Origin: Methylotenera sp.
GTDB lineage: Bacteria; Pseudomonadota; Gammaproteobacteria; Burkholderiales; Methylophilaceae
Assembly: GCA_014378845.1 (NCBI GenBank)
Contig: JACMNB010000019.1
Span: 1 to 64,000, forward strand
DNA length: 64,000 nt
Reading direction: 5' to 3'
Shown: in pieces, positions 37,245 through 45,449 of the stretch
Numbering within the stretch: the stretch's first letter is position 1
How the letters are laid out: the number at the start of each line of letters is the position of its first letter
Notes under the pieces: model-generated
The model's input: the letters and a program-made list of their open reading frames with translations, nothing else
Database searches by the model: none
Told to the model about the DNA's origin: nothing
Translations under genes and position numbers: made by a program

Positions 37245-38195
37245 TCAATTTTTATTGCGCAAACTGCCAAAATTCATTGCATATAGTCTTGTAAACTCTG
37301 CCCCTAAAAAGAATATTTGCGCCGAATAATAAACCCACAATAAAAGTGCCACAATTGAACCAGCTGCACCAAATCCCGAGGCAACCGCGCTGTTGCCTAA
37401 ATAAAGCCCAATTAAATATTTGCCAAAACTAAACAAACCAGCCGTGAATACGGATCCAATTAAAACGTCGGGCCAAGATAGTGGTGCATCTGGCAACATT
37501 TTATAAATGACGGCAAAAAGGCAAGTAATCACGCTAAAAGATATTAGCCATGAAAGGCTGGCAAATAGTAAGGCTGAGCTGCTCCAAATGCCGCCAACAT
37601 AATGCGCTAGCACCGTTAATAAAGTACTCACAACAAGTGAAATTAACAATAAAAACGTGAGCGTTAACACCAAACCAAATGAAAGCAAGCGCGTTTTTAA
37701 TAAAATACTAATGGGTGATGAGTTTGGTTTTTGTACGCCCCACATTTCATCTAAACTCGCTTTAAGTTCGGTAAATACGCTGGTTGCGCCTATTATCAAC
37801 AAGACGGTTGCAACGATTGTTGCCAATACACCACCAGAAGGATCGCGCGCCGCGGCCAATAACGCCTGAATGGCTTGCGCCCCATTACGGCCGACTAAGT
37901 CTTGTATCTGCAAAATAATTTGGCCTTGCGCAGCATCGTTACCAAAAAAATAACCTGCCACCGCAATCACCAAAATTAAAATGGGCGTTAAAGAAAATAA
38001 GGTATAAAACGCTAATGCCGCGCCCTTGCTGGCGCCGCGGTGATCTATCCATGCATTAAAAGATTTAACTGTTAAGCCGACTAGGTTTTTGAGTACTTTA
38101 GGCATAATTGTTAAAACACCAAGGTGTTGCTTTGAAACTTCGGTTGAAACCTTGCTTGAAACAACAGCTGAAACTAAGTATTCATTCAATTCCAT
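37245..38195 (-). CDS. yihY: YihY/BrkB family inner-membrane protein
   Basis: A YihY-family (formerly RNase BN-like) membrane protein with about six membrane spans. The N-terminal RGASKGAALAFYTLFSLTPI motif is diagnostic, and GAAGSIVALLLWVYYSAQIFFLG is the conserved C-terminal part. The molecular function is unknown. The ATG at 38195 is chosen because GGAAC lies five bases ahead; starts at 38219 or 38288 are possible, but the latter lies at the edge of the stress-element pair. A minus-strand stress element at 38261-38281 faces it. Confidence 0.82.
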   Translation of the reverse strand: MELNEYLVSAVVSSKVSTEVSKQHLGVLTIMPKVLKNLVGLTVKSFNAWIDHRGASKGAALAFYTLFSLTPILILVIAVAGYFFGNDAAQGQIILQIQDLVGRNGAQAIQALLAAARDPSGGVLATIVATVLLIIGATSVFTELKASLDEMWGVQKPNSSPISILLKTRLLSFGLVLTLTFLLLISLVVSTLLTVLAHYVGGIWSSSALLFASLSWLISFSVITCLFAVIYKMLPDAPLSWPDVLIGSVFTAGLFSFGKYLIGLYLGNSAVASGFGAAGSIVALLLWVYYSAQIFFLGAEFTRLYAMNFGSLRNKN

Positions 38196-38260
38196 TTTTG
38201 TTCCGTTTGATTGAGTCATTAAACTAACAGTTAAAATTTTGCGCGTAGCTGAATGTTGCT

Positions 38261-38316
38261 TCCGTCTGCTATCGCACATAACAGGCATTTAATTTTATGT
38301 GCGATAGCAGACGGAC
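38261..38316. promoter_or_regulatory. Divergent pair of stress elements (sites 4 and 5)
   Basis: Two 21-base arms are perfect inverted repeats: TCCGTCTGCTATCGCACATA(A) at 38261-38281 and (T)TATGTGCGATAGCAGACGGA at 38295-38315, with 13 bases between. Each arm is one copy of the shared element facing outward, one toward yihY and one toward the secreted Thr/Ser protein. The same DNA could also form a long hairpin if transcribed. Confidence 0.75.
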
Positions 38317-38378
38317 ACACTTTGTGCGCCTATTTATGCTTTCACCTCGTAGGCTAAATTAATTTGAAGGATATTAAG

Positions 38379-38891
38379 ATGAATAGTTTAAAAATAGGTG
38401 TTTTCACACTTGCAGTTGGTTTAAGTATGGGTGCTATTGCGGCCGATAATACCAATGGCACTACAGGCTCTGACAGAAATTCTACTGTTAGAGATGCTAT
38501 TGAGCCGATGAGTATGCAAGGTTGCGCTGGTAAAACTGGCACTGATAAAGCGTCGTGTGAAAAGGATATGCAACACGACAAAACCGATGCAATGGGTAAT
38601 GATTCTCGCGCAAATCAAGATGGCAATATGAAAGATATGCACAAGAAAAATACCCATTCTAAAAACATAAAATCCAATGGCAATCGTTCAAAAGAGTCTG
38701 ACTCAATGAATAAAAATTCTTCTAATGCTAATAAATCAACCTCTGGCACAGACCGCTCCAATGGTGCAGACACCAATAAGGGCACAACAGGTAATGGCGC
38801 AACGGGAACAAATTCGACCGGGACAGACTCGACAGGTGCTAACTCAAATGGTAGCGGGGCGGCTGTTAACGGCACATCGAACAGTTATTAA
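38379..38891 (+). CDS. Secreted low-complexity Ser/Thr/Asn-rich protein
   Basis: A 170-residue exported protein. It has a signal peptide, MNSLKIGVFTLAVGLSMGAI ending AAD, then a short segment with two Cys residues (GCAGKTGTDKASCEKDM), likely a disulfide. After that comes a long tail built from NGTTGNG, TGTDSTG and GANSNGSG type repeats. No enzyme domain is seen. The ATG at 38379 is set by GAAGGA about seven bases ahead; the TTG at 38364 lies within that site. The plus-strand stress element is about 60 bases upstream. Confidence 0.7.
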   Translation: MNSLKIGVFTLAVGLSMGAIAADNTNGTTGSDRNSTVRDAIEPMSMQGCAGKTGTDKASCEKDMQHDKTDAMGNDSRANQDGNMKDMHKKNTHSKNIKSNGNRSKESDSMNKNSSNANKSTSGTDRSNGADTNKGTTGNGATGTNSTGTDSTGANSNGSGAAVNGTSNSY

Positions 38892-38895
38892 CAAT

Positions 38896-38915
38896 AGAGC
38901 GTAGTAGCTCTTTAT
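38896..38915 (+). terminator. Short terminator after the secreted protein gene
   Basis: AGAGC-GTAGTA-GCTCT followed by TTATT forms a five-base-pair hairpin with a short T tract just past the stop codon. It is weak but correctly placed. Confidence 0.45.
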
Positions 38916-38936
38916 TCACTTTAGTTGTTTTACATT

Positions 38937-38976
38937 GGCCCATTAGTCTGTGCGTTAGCGTACAGACTAATAGGCC
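38937..38976. repeat. Long palindrome related to the stress element
   Basis: Outer GGCC arms enclose ATTAGTCTGT-GCG-TTAG-CGT-ACAGACTAAT. Nearly all 17 base pairs match, so it could be a strong hairpin or a dimeric operator. Related palindromes lie at 47661-47690 and 54142-54166. It stands about 140 bases before mlaE and has no T tract, so it is not a normal terminator. Confidence 0.6.
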
Positions 38977-39113
38977 AAATTATTTAATGATAATAGTGAT
39001 AGGAATTTCAGCTCTTATCTGCAATTTTCTCTTTTGGATTTGTCGTTTGAAGCCTTGCATTTGAAAAAAGTGATTACAAATGAACCTACCCTTATTTTAT
39101 TATTTTCTTGTGA

Positions 39114-39953
39114 ATGTTAGCCGTTTTTAAACTAGGAAATAGCGTTTTAAAAGCGAACTCAAATTTGTTTGAGCGAACAGGTAAAAGTACTGTTGCAATC
39201 TTTAAGCAATTAGTAGAAATGTTCAGTTTTGTGGGTGAAACTGCCGTTGCAATTGCAAAAAGCGTGATAGAGCCCAAGCGCATTCGCTGGCGGCCGATTT
39301 TGTTTAATATTCGTAGCGCAGGTTTTGATGCCCTACCTATCGTTGGATTATTGTCATTTTTATTAGGTGTGGTGGTGGCTTATCAAGGCGCAGACCAGCT
39401 AAGGCAATATGGCGCCAACATTTTTGTTGCCGATTTGGTTGGTTTGTCGATGTTGCGCGAATTTGCGCCTTTAATGACGGCCATCATTATCGCTGGACGC
39501 TCGGGCTCAGCTTACGCTGCGCAAATTGGCACCATGGCTGTGACTGAGGAGATTGATGCCATGCGTACGCTAGGCATCTCGCCGCAAGAGATGCTGGTTT
39601 TGCCCAAATTGCTTGCATTAATAATTGCGCTGCCACTGTTAACTGTGTTTGCAGATTTGTTTGGCGTGTTCGGCGGAATGCTGATGGCGCGCAACCAATT
39701 GGATGTTGGGTTTGTTGAATTTTTAGATCGTTTTGTCAAAGCAGTCAGCCCAACCGCTTTTATGGTGGGCGTTGGTAAAGCACCCGTTTTTGCGGCCATT
39801 ATTGCAATCGTTGGTTGTTATCAAGGGTTTAAAACCAAAGGTGGCGCCGATAGCGTGGGCCGCCAAACCACTCGCAGCGTGGTGCAATCTATTTTTTTAG
39901 TGATTGTGGCTGATGCGCTGTTTTCAATCGTTTTTAGCCTGTTAGATCTTTAA
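39114..39953 (+). CDS. mlaE: Mla lipid-transport ABC permease
   Basis: A 279-residue permease of the MlaE family, which moves phospholipids between outer and inner membranes. The conserved block GRSGSAYAAQIGTMAVTEEIDAMRTLGI is clear, and there are about five hydrophobic segments. It begins the four-gene operon mlaE-mlaF-mlaD-lipoprotein. The start codon ATG at 39114 has no strong ribosome-binding site. Confidence 0.93.
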   Translation: MLAVFKLGNSVLKANSNLFERTGKSTVAIFKQLVEMFSFVGETAVAIAKSVIEPKRIRWRPILFNIRSAGFDALPIVGLLSFLLGVVVAYQGADQLRQYGANIFVADLVGLSMLREFAPLMTAIIIAGRSGSAYAAQIGTMAVTEEIDAMRTLGISPQEMLVLPKLLALIIALPLLTVFADLFGVFGGMLMARNQLDVGFVEFLDRFVKAVSPTAFMVGVGKAPVFAAIIAIVGCYQGFKTKGGADSVGRQTTRSVVQSIFLVIVADALFSIVFSLLDL

Positions 39954-39957
39954 CAAA

Positions 39958-40824
39958 ATGCAAAACTTAGCGCATCACGATATTGAAAAATCACAAGCAC
40001 AATCAATTGAAACCGTGATTGAAATGCGCGGTGTTTCCACGCGTTTTGGTGAGCATGTTGTGCACAGCGATATTAACCTGAAGATTAACCGTGCTGAAAT
40101 TTTTGCCATTATTGGTGGCAGCGGTTCTGGTAAATCGACTTTGCTGCGCGAAATGATTTTATTGCAATTACCAAACTCAGGTTCTATCAACATATTGGGC
40201 ATTAACTTAACAGATATCAGCGAAAAAAATGCGTTAGCACTGCGAAAACGTTGGGGCGTCATGTTTCAGCACGGCGGATTATTTGGCGCACTCACCGTTA
40301 AAGAGAATGTGGGTTTGCCACTACGCGAACACACTACGTTATCAGACGCGCAAATTGATGCAATTGCAGAACAAAAATTAATCATGACAGGTTTAAAACT
40401 AGAAGTAGGCGCGCAGTATCCATCTGAATTAAGTGGTGGCATGCTAAAACGCGCTTCGCTAGCACGCGCATTGGCCTTAGAGCCTGAATTGCTGTTTTTA
40501 GACGAACCGACCGCCGGATTAGACCCAATTAGCGCAGCGGGCGTTGATGAACTGGTGGTGCAACTGCGTGACCAATTTGGGCTGACTATTATTATGATTA
40601 CCCACGACCTTGATTTATTGTGGCAAGTGGCTGATCGGGTGGCTGTATTGAGTGACGGCCGCGTGCAAGCGGTTGATTCGATGCTAGGCCTTTCAAGCAG
40701 CAATATTGACAGTGTTAAAGCGTTTTTTGATGGTCCGCGTGGTAGGTCTGCCCGTGAACAAAGCGCGTTACAAGCAATAAAAATCAATGATCATCTTAAG
40801 GATTCGTCATCGAAACTAAAGTAA
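39958..40824 (+). CDS. mlaF: Mla lipid-transport ATPase
   Basis: The ATP-binding subunit of the Mla transporter, 288 residues. Walker A is GGSGSGKST, the signature is LSGGMLKRASLARAL with the Lys typical of MlaF, and Walker B is LLFLDEPTAGLDP. It begins four bases after the mlaE stop. The reading frame is normal in length for the family. Confidence 0.93.
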   Translation: MQNLAHHDIEKSQAQSIETVIEMRGVSTRFGEHVVHSDINLKINRAEIFAIIGGSGSGKSTLLREMILLQLPNSGSINILGINLTDISEKNALALRKRWGVMFQHGGLFGALTVKENVGLPLREHTTLSDAQIDAIAEQKLIMTGLKLEVGAQYPSELSGGMLKRASLARALALEPELLFLDEPTAGLDPISAAGVDELVVQLRDQFGLTIIMITHDLDLLWQVADRVAVLSDGRVQAVDSMLGLSSSNIDSVKAFFDGPRGRSAREQSALQAIKINDHLKDSSSKLK

Positions 40825-41795
40825 ATTATGTGCTGGTGGGCGCTTTTGTGCTGGTATTGGGCGCAATGATAATTGCTGGCGTGCTATGGCTAGCATCGGG
40901 CGGTACTTTGCAAAAAAAGTATGATTTTTATTTGGCAATTGTGCAAGAATCGGTGGCGGGGCTTAACTTAAATGCGCCTGTTAAATACAATGGAGTGGAC
41001 GTTGGTAAAGTTAAAAATATACAGCTAGACCCCGAAAACCCAGAGCGCGTTAAGCTACTATTTGCAATTGAGCGCGGCACGCCGGTAAAAGTTGATACGA
41101 TAGCCGTATTAAAAACGCAAGGTTTAACTGGCATTGCTTATGTTGAGTTAGATGGCGGCACAAAAAATGCTGCGCCCCTACTTGCAAGCGGTAATAATCA
41201 ATATCCAATCATACAAACTAAACCGTCGCTCAGCACAAGGTTAGAAAACGTACTGACCACGGTTTTAGCCAAGCTAGACAGCACGTCTAGCAATATTGAT
41301 TCACTACTTAGCCAAGAAAATAGAGCGGCATTTAAAAGCGCGCTAGCCGACATTGCGACCTTAACAAAAACGTTTGCCGCCCGCAAAGATTTAATAGATG
41401 CCAGCATTGTAAACATTGGGCGCACCGCCACCAATACTGCGCATGCCACACAAGAATTAAGCCCCATTTTAGCCAAAGTTGGGCCATTAATTGATGAGCT
41501 AGCACTAACCACCAAACAAATTAAGCAAGGTGCGCTAGCCATTGAAAAAGCGGGCAATCAAGCCGCAATTGCCAGCAATAGTGCAGGTAAAACAGTTGAA
41601 TCGGCTGGCGCCAATTTTGAGCGCATTACAACCGAAACATTGCCTGAAGTGCAGCGTTTATTAGGTGAGTTAAACGAATTATCCGCCTCATTAAAACGCT
41701 TGAGTGAGCAAACGGAACGTGACCCTGCTAGCTTATTGCGCGGCCGAAGTATAGTGCCTGCTGGCCCTGGCGAATCTAACGAAAGTCAACCATGA
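40809..41795 (+). CDS. mlaD: Mla MCE-domain substrate-binding protein, apparent ATC start
   Basis: An MCE protein with one N-terminal membrane anchor (VLVGAFVLVLGAMIIAGVLW) and the MCE domain, including GLNLNAPVKYNGVDVGKV, then a long helical periplasmic region that would form the lipid tunnel. Family proteins begin METKVNYVLVGAF or similar. Here the position of that Met is ATC at 40809, preceded by AAGGA six bases ahead. The first ordinary start is GTG at 40830, which drops seven conserved residues and has no ribosome-binding site. It overlaps mlaF by 16 bases and the lipoprotein gene by four. Confidence 0.85.
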   Translation: METKVNYVLVGAFVLVLGAMIIAGVLWLASGGTLQKKYDFYLAIVQESVAGLNLNAPVKYNGVDVGKVKNIQLDPENPERVKLLFAIERGTPVKVDTIAVLKTQGLTGIAYVELDGGTKNAAPLLASGNNQYPIIQTKPSLSTRLENVLTTVLAKLDSTSSNIDSLLSQENRAAFKSALADIATLTKTFAARKDLIDASIVNIGRTATNTAHATQELSPILAKVGPLIDELALTTKQIKQGALAIEKAGNQAAIASNSAGKTVESAGANFERITTETLPEVQRLLGELNELSASLKRLSEQTERDPASLLRGRSIVPAGPGESNESQP

Positions 41796-42490
41796 TTCAA
41801 TTTATAATTCAATCAATGATTCACTCCATGATTAATGCAAGAAAATTGTTCTTGATTGTTATTTTGACACTACCGTTGCTGCCTGCTTGTTCTACACTCC
41901 TTTCAAAACAAACTTTGCAAATGACTTATTATTCGCTGGATATTGCTGAATCTCAAACGCAAACAGAAGAATATGTGAATACCAATAATACCTTGCCTAC
42001 TCTAATCATTAATAGTCCAAAAGCCGCCGCTGGGTTTGACACGCGCCGCATGATGTACACACGGGCGCCGCACAAACTGGAATATTTTGCACAAAATGAA
42101 TGGATAGATAGCCCTGCCCATATGTTGCAAGCGCTGCTTGTTACGGCAATTGCACATACGCGGAGTTTTAAAGCGGTGCTGTCAAAACAAGCTAGCGTCA
42201 AAAGTGAACTGCGGCTGGATTGCGAAATAGTTAAACTAATACAATCGTTTAATGTTAAGCCTAGTCAAGTCCAATTTGTGCTGCGCGCTAGCATAATCGA
42301 CAATGCAACCAATCAAGTCATTGCTTATCGCCAATTTGATGAGCGAGTAAATGCCATTTCAGAAAATCCGAATGGCGGCGCTTTAGCGGCCAATCAAGCT
42401 GTCAATGCCGCTTTAGAAAAGCTGGCTTTATTTAGTCAAGACACTGCAAGCATTTGGAGCAAAGCAAGCTTAACTCATCAAAATCCATAG
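41792..42490 (+). CDS. ABC-transport auxiliary lipoprotein (PqiC/DUF330-like)
   Basis: A 232-residue outer-membrane lipoprotein. The signal peptide ends in LPLLPACS, giving a lipidated Cys. The body resembles the ABC-type transport auxiliary lipoprotein family (YSLDIAES, FDTRRMMYTRAPHKLEYFAQNEWIDSP is the family's central region). These sit with MCE systems and may guide lipids at the outer membrane. It is ATGA-coupled to mlaD. A later start among the close-set Met codons is possible. Confidence 0.85.
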   Translation: MIQFIIQSMIHSMINARKLFLIVILTLPLLPACSTLLSKQTLQMTYYSLDIAESQTQTEEYVNTNNTLPTLIINSPKAAAGFDTRRMMYTRAPHKLEYFAQNEWIDSPAHMLQALLVTAIAHTRSFKAVLSKQASVKSELRLDCEIVKLIQSFNVKPSQVQFVLRASIIDNATNQVIAYRQFDERVNAISENPNGGALAANQAVNAALEKLALFSQDTASIWSKASLTHQNP

Positions 42491-42530
42491 CAAATGCCAT
42501 TGCAAACATTTGCAGATTAAAAACTTTATT

Positions 42531-42552
42531 TTATGTGCGTTAGCAGACAGAT
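42531..42552 (+). promoter_or_regulatory. Shared stress element (site 6)
   Basis: TTATGTGCGTTAGCAGACAG then AT faces the membrane-protein gene at 42618, 66 bases away. One base differs from the GACGGAC ending. Confidence 0.6.
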
Positions 42553-42617
42553 GAGCGTTTGTCATACATGATAATTTTCTATTTCACTCTACAATTTCAC
42601 ACTATTGGAGAATTATC

Positions 42618-43628
42618 ATGGCTAGTTTAGGTAATAATTACAGTAACGATGTGTTGCATAAAGATGCTGCCAATGTAGATTTAGCGCACGAGTATTCAGC
42701 TAACTCAAACAATTTACACCACTGCCACCACAGCGCGGTCTCTTGGGGCGCTGTTTTGGCAGGCACTACGGCGGCGGCGGCCTTATCGCTTATCCTCATT
42801 ATTTTAGGGTTTGGCTTAGGCATGTCTTCCATCTCGGTGTGGTCTGGGCAAGGCATTAGTACAGAAACGCTGGGTATTACAACTATCTTATGGCTGGCAT
42901 TTACACAAATAATAGCCTATGGCATGGGCGGTTATTTGGCTGGGCGGCTTAGAACCAAATGGGTTTCTGTACATAGCGATGAAGTGTACTTTCGTGATAC
43001 CGCTCATGGTTTTTTAACTTGGGCCTTAGCGTCACTCTTATGTGCAACCTTGCTAACTTCCGTCATTGGCTCAATTGTTGGCGGCTCTGCAAAAGCAGGT
43101 GCAACCATTATCGGCGGCACATCTTCTGCCCTTATTACTGGGGCTTCAGCCAATATGGATGTAGTTAGCAAAAGTATGCCATCGTCCGACAATCTAACGA
43201 ATTACATGATTGGCACATTATTCAGAAAAGAGCCCACCAGCGAATCCGCAACTGCAATTGAGCCTTCTGCCGAAACAAATGTTAATGGTGCAACTTCGCA
43301 ACAGACCAATCAAGTGCCTGATGTGATGAGTATTTTTATGAACAGCATGGGCGATGCCACCTTGCCGCAAAGCGATGTTAAATACGTGGGCCGAGTGGTG
43401 TCGCAAAACACTGGCTTATCTCAACAAGATGCTGAGAAACGGGTTGAGCAAACATTTGCCAGCTTGCAAGAAAAAAAAGCAAGTGCAATAACCTTAGCAA
43501 AAACGACTGCTGAAAAGGCCCGTAAAGTGGCTGCCAACACGTCACTTTGGTTTTTTGTCATGTTGTTAGTTGGGGCTTTCAGCGCAAGTTTGGCAGCAAC
43601 CTGGGGCGGCAAAAGCCGCGATTATTAA
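42618..43628 (+). CDS. Membrane protein with Gly/Ala-rich spans (PhnA-like annotation group)
   Basis: A 336-residue inner-membrane protein. It has an N-terminal span in SWGAVLAGTTAAAALSLILI, a conserved loop AYGMGGYLAGRLRTKW, a third span and a final C-terminal span (LWFFVMLLVGAFSASLAATWGG). A hydrophilic middle region (about 200-290) separates them. Relatives are often labelled PhnA-like but have no known function. GGAG lies ahead of the ATG. A stress element lies just upstream, and a tiny membrane-protein gene follows. Confidence 0.72.
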   Translation: MASLGNNYSNDVLHKDAANVDLAHEYSANSNNLHHCHHSAVSWGAVLAGTTAAAALSLILIILGFGLGMSSISVWSGQGISTETLGITTILWLAFTQIIAYGMGGYLAGRLRTKWVSVHSDEVYFRDTAHGFLTWALASLLCATLLTSVIGSIVGGSAKAGATIIGGTSSALITGASANMDVVSKSMPSSDNLTNYMIGTLFRKEPTSESATAIEPSAETNVNGATSQQTNQVPDVMSIFMNSMGDATLPQSDVKYVGRVVSQNTGLSQQDAEKRVEQTFASLQEKKASAITLAKTTAEKARKVAANTSLWFFVMLLVGAFSASLAATWGGKSRDY

Positions 43629-43662
43629 TTAACAGTTAAACGAATTATTAAAGGAATCTATT

Positions 43663-43737
43663 ATGCGATCTTTACTACTTTTTTTTATTGGCATTCCCAT
43701 ACCCATTATTATTTTAATTGCATTATTTGTGCATTAA
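43663..43737 (+). CDS. 24-residue membrane microprotein
   Basis: A short gene preceded by AAGGA eight bases ahead of its ATG. It encodes MRSLLLFFIGIPIPIIILIA then LFVH, a single membrane span with a central PIP motif. Very similar 24-30 residue proteins with the GIPIPIIILIALF core occur in other proteobacteria. It lies between the stress-linked membrane gene and the hemerythrin gene, all on one strand. Confidence 0.65.
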   Translation: MRSLLLFFIGIPIPIIILIALFVH

Positions 43738-43771
43738 AAATTAAATTTAAATTTTTGATACGAGAATCAAC

Positions 43772-44263
43772 ATGTTAGAAACGACTAAACCCAAAAATGA
43801 TGCACATACATTGTCTGCAAAGGCCAAAGATGCGACGGCGCTACTTAAGGCAGATCATAAATTAGTTGCTGCTTTGTTTGCAGATTACGAGGCAACTAAT
43901 TCAAACAGCAAGAAAAAACAATTAGTAGCGCAAATTTGCAAAGAATTATCGATTCATGCGCAAGTAGAAGAAGAAATTTTTTATCCCGCAGTACAAAAGG
44001 CGTTAAAAGACCACGAAATGGTGCCAGAAGCAACGGTGGAACATGCAACCTTAAAAGATTTAATCTCGCAGATAAAAGATGTTGAACCAGATGGAGATTT
44101 GTTTGACGCAAAAGTTAAAGTGTTAAGCGAGTACGTAACGCACCATGTTAAAGAAGAAGAAGGCGAAATGTTTCCTGAGGCAAAAAACACCAAGCTAGAT
44201 TTGCTTGAATTGGGCGCGCAAATGGCTGAGCGTAAATTACAATTAGCTAGCAAATATGCTTAA
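43772..44263 (+). CDS. Hemerythrin-domain protein
   Basis: A 163-residue four-helix hemerythrin-like protein. Diiron ligand candidates are in KADHKLV, SIHAQVEEEIFYP, VEHATLKDL and THHVKEEEGEMFP. It may bind oxygen, iron or nitric oxide. The length and motif order fit the cytosolic HHE family. It ends at a strong terminator (44294-44328). Confidence 0.9.
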   Translation: MLETTKPKNDAHTLSAKAKDATALLKADHKLVAALFADYEATNSNSKKKQLVAQICKELSIHAQVEEEIFYPAVQKALKDHEMVPEATVEHATLKDLISQIKDVEPDGDLFDAKVKVLSEYVTHHVKEEEGEMFPEAKNTKLDLLELGAQMAERKLQLASKYA

Positions 44264-44293
44264 CCAAAGCACCGATTGATTTTTCGTTTATAG

Positions 44294-44328
44294 ATTTGCA
44301 CTCATTTATTGTTTAAATGAGTGCAAAT
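44294..44328 (+). terminator. Strong terminator after hemerythrin gene
   Basis: ATTTGCACTCATTTA and its perfect 15-base complement TAAATGAGTGCAAAT enclose a five-base loop, followed by ATTTTC. The stem is long and perfect. Confidence 0.75.
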
Positions 44329-44353
44329 ATTTTCTATTGGCTCGTACAACTTT

Positions 44354-44749
44354 ATGAATTTTAAAGAACAATTTAGACACGTTGCTCATGATGTTGTGCT
44401 TGCTTTAAGCTCGCATTGGTCTTTTATCGTTTTTTTTGTAGTGATTTTTGGTTGGCTAATCATAGGTTATTTTGTTCATTTTACTGAAACATGGCAGTTA
44501 ACATTGCACATTAGTTTAGCAATTATCACCTTTTTGATGGTGTTATTAATTCAACATATTCAACATCGTGAGACGCAATCAATGCATCTTAAATTAGATG
44601 AATTGTTAAGAGGTGTGGAAGGTTCCAGTAATGCGTATGTACATATTCAAGCGGAACCGAGTCATGTGTTGGACAAATTACAAGCCGATTCTAAAGCAGC
44701 GCACTATGATTCTTCAGTTGATTTGAATATTGAATCAGAGGGTAGCTAA
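44354..44749 (+). CDS. Low-affinity iron permease family protein
   Basis: A 131-residue membrane protein with two spans (WSFIVFFVVIFGWLIIGYFV and LHISLAIITFLMVLLIQHIQ). The conserved IQHIQHRETQSMHLKLDELL after the second span is the family signature. The ATG at 44354 is chosen because an upstream in-frame codon at 44321 lies inside the terminator stem. No clear ribosome-binding site is seen. A role in iron uptake is by name of family only. Confidence 0.83.
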   Translation: MNFKEQFRHVAHDVVLALSSHWSFIVFFVVIFGWLIIGYFVHFTETWQLTLHISLAIITFLMVLLIQHIQHRETQSMHLKLDELLRGVEGSSNAYVHIQAEPSHVLDKLQADSKAAHYDSSVDLNIESEGS

Positions 44750-45142
44750 CGAGCGCTTCTACATCATTTAATCAGTTTTACTTTCATTTTAAGGGGTCAA
44801 AATGCGTCAATATTTTATGACTCTATGTGCTGTGGTTGGCGTTTTTAATGATATGCATATTACAACTATGCATAAACCAACTTGATCATATTAAAAGCTT
44901 GGCCAATTAGTTTAATTATTATTGATGTGGGCTGGGGAATTTTAATTACGATTGTGTCACCTTTGTCGGGATGCCTCATTTTTAATGCGGTTTAATGTTG
45001 TGAATTGCAAATTGTGAATTAAATGCCTGCTATGTTTGCTGCCGAACAGAAGCCGCTTGAAAACTAAAATATATTGCATAAACGCGTAGCAGTTTGAGGT
45101 AAAAACGCTCTTTTAATATCAATATTTTTTAAGGATTATAAT
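44750..45142 (+). pseudogene. Possible remnant of a small membrane protein in a gene-poor stretch
   Basis: AAGGGGT at 44789-44795 precedes an ATG at 44801 that opens a 27-codon frame (MRQYFMTLCAVVGVF...) ending at 44884. In another frame 44886-44994 reads LKAWPISLIIIDVGWGILIT and so on, like a membrane span of a small protein. Together they look like one small gene broken by a frameshift. The rest of the stretch holds nothing I recognise except the AAGGATTATAAT leader of the next gene. Confidence 0.35.
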
Positions 45143-45379
45143 ATGCAAAGCAATCAAATTCAGCCCGATATGCCAGTTGTCTGCTCACTAGGTGGACAGT
45201 TTGCCGAGGTAGACCATATGGAAGGTGAAGACAGCATTAAATTAAAGAGAGACAGCGAAGGCACCCATCACTATATTCCACTTAGTTGGGTAACTTCTGT
45301 TGAAAACGGACAAGTAAAAATAGATCGTCCTGGCGAACAAGCCATGCAAAAATGGTCTGAATCGCCAATGCACTCATAA
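45143..45379 (+). CDS. DUF2171 family protein
   Basis: A 78-residue protein with the family pattern GGQFAEVDHMEGEDSIKLKR and HHYIPLSWVTSV. DUF2171 proteins are small stress- or PRC-barrel-like proteins without a known activity. AAGGATTATAAT directly precedes the ATG. It is convergent with the AsmA gene; an imperfect inverted repeat ATTGCGCT...AAGCGCAAT (45383-45441) lies between the two stops. Confidence 0.82.
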   Translation: MQSNQIQPDMPVVCSLGGQFAEVDHMEGEDSIKLKRDSEGTHHYIPLSWVTSVENGQVKIDRPGEQAMQKWSESPMHS

Positions 45380-45449
45380 AAATTGCGCTAAAGCATGGAT
45401 AGATTGTTATTCTCAAATCTTGAAATGTTTTAAGCGCAATCGTAATTAA

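Noticed and set aside
38261-38315. Reading the inverted 21-base pair as a terminator
   Set aside because: It lies between two divergent starts, has no T tract, and each arm matches single copies of the element elsewhere.
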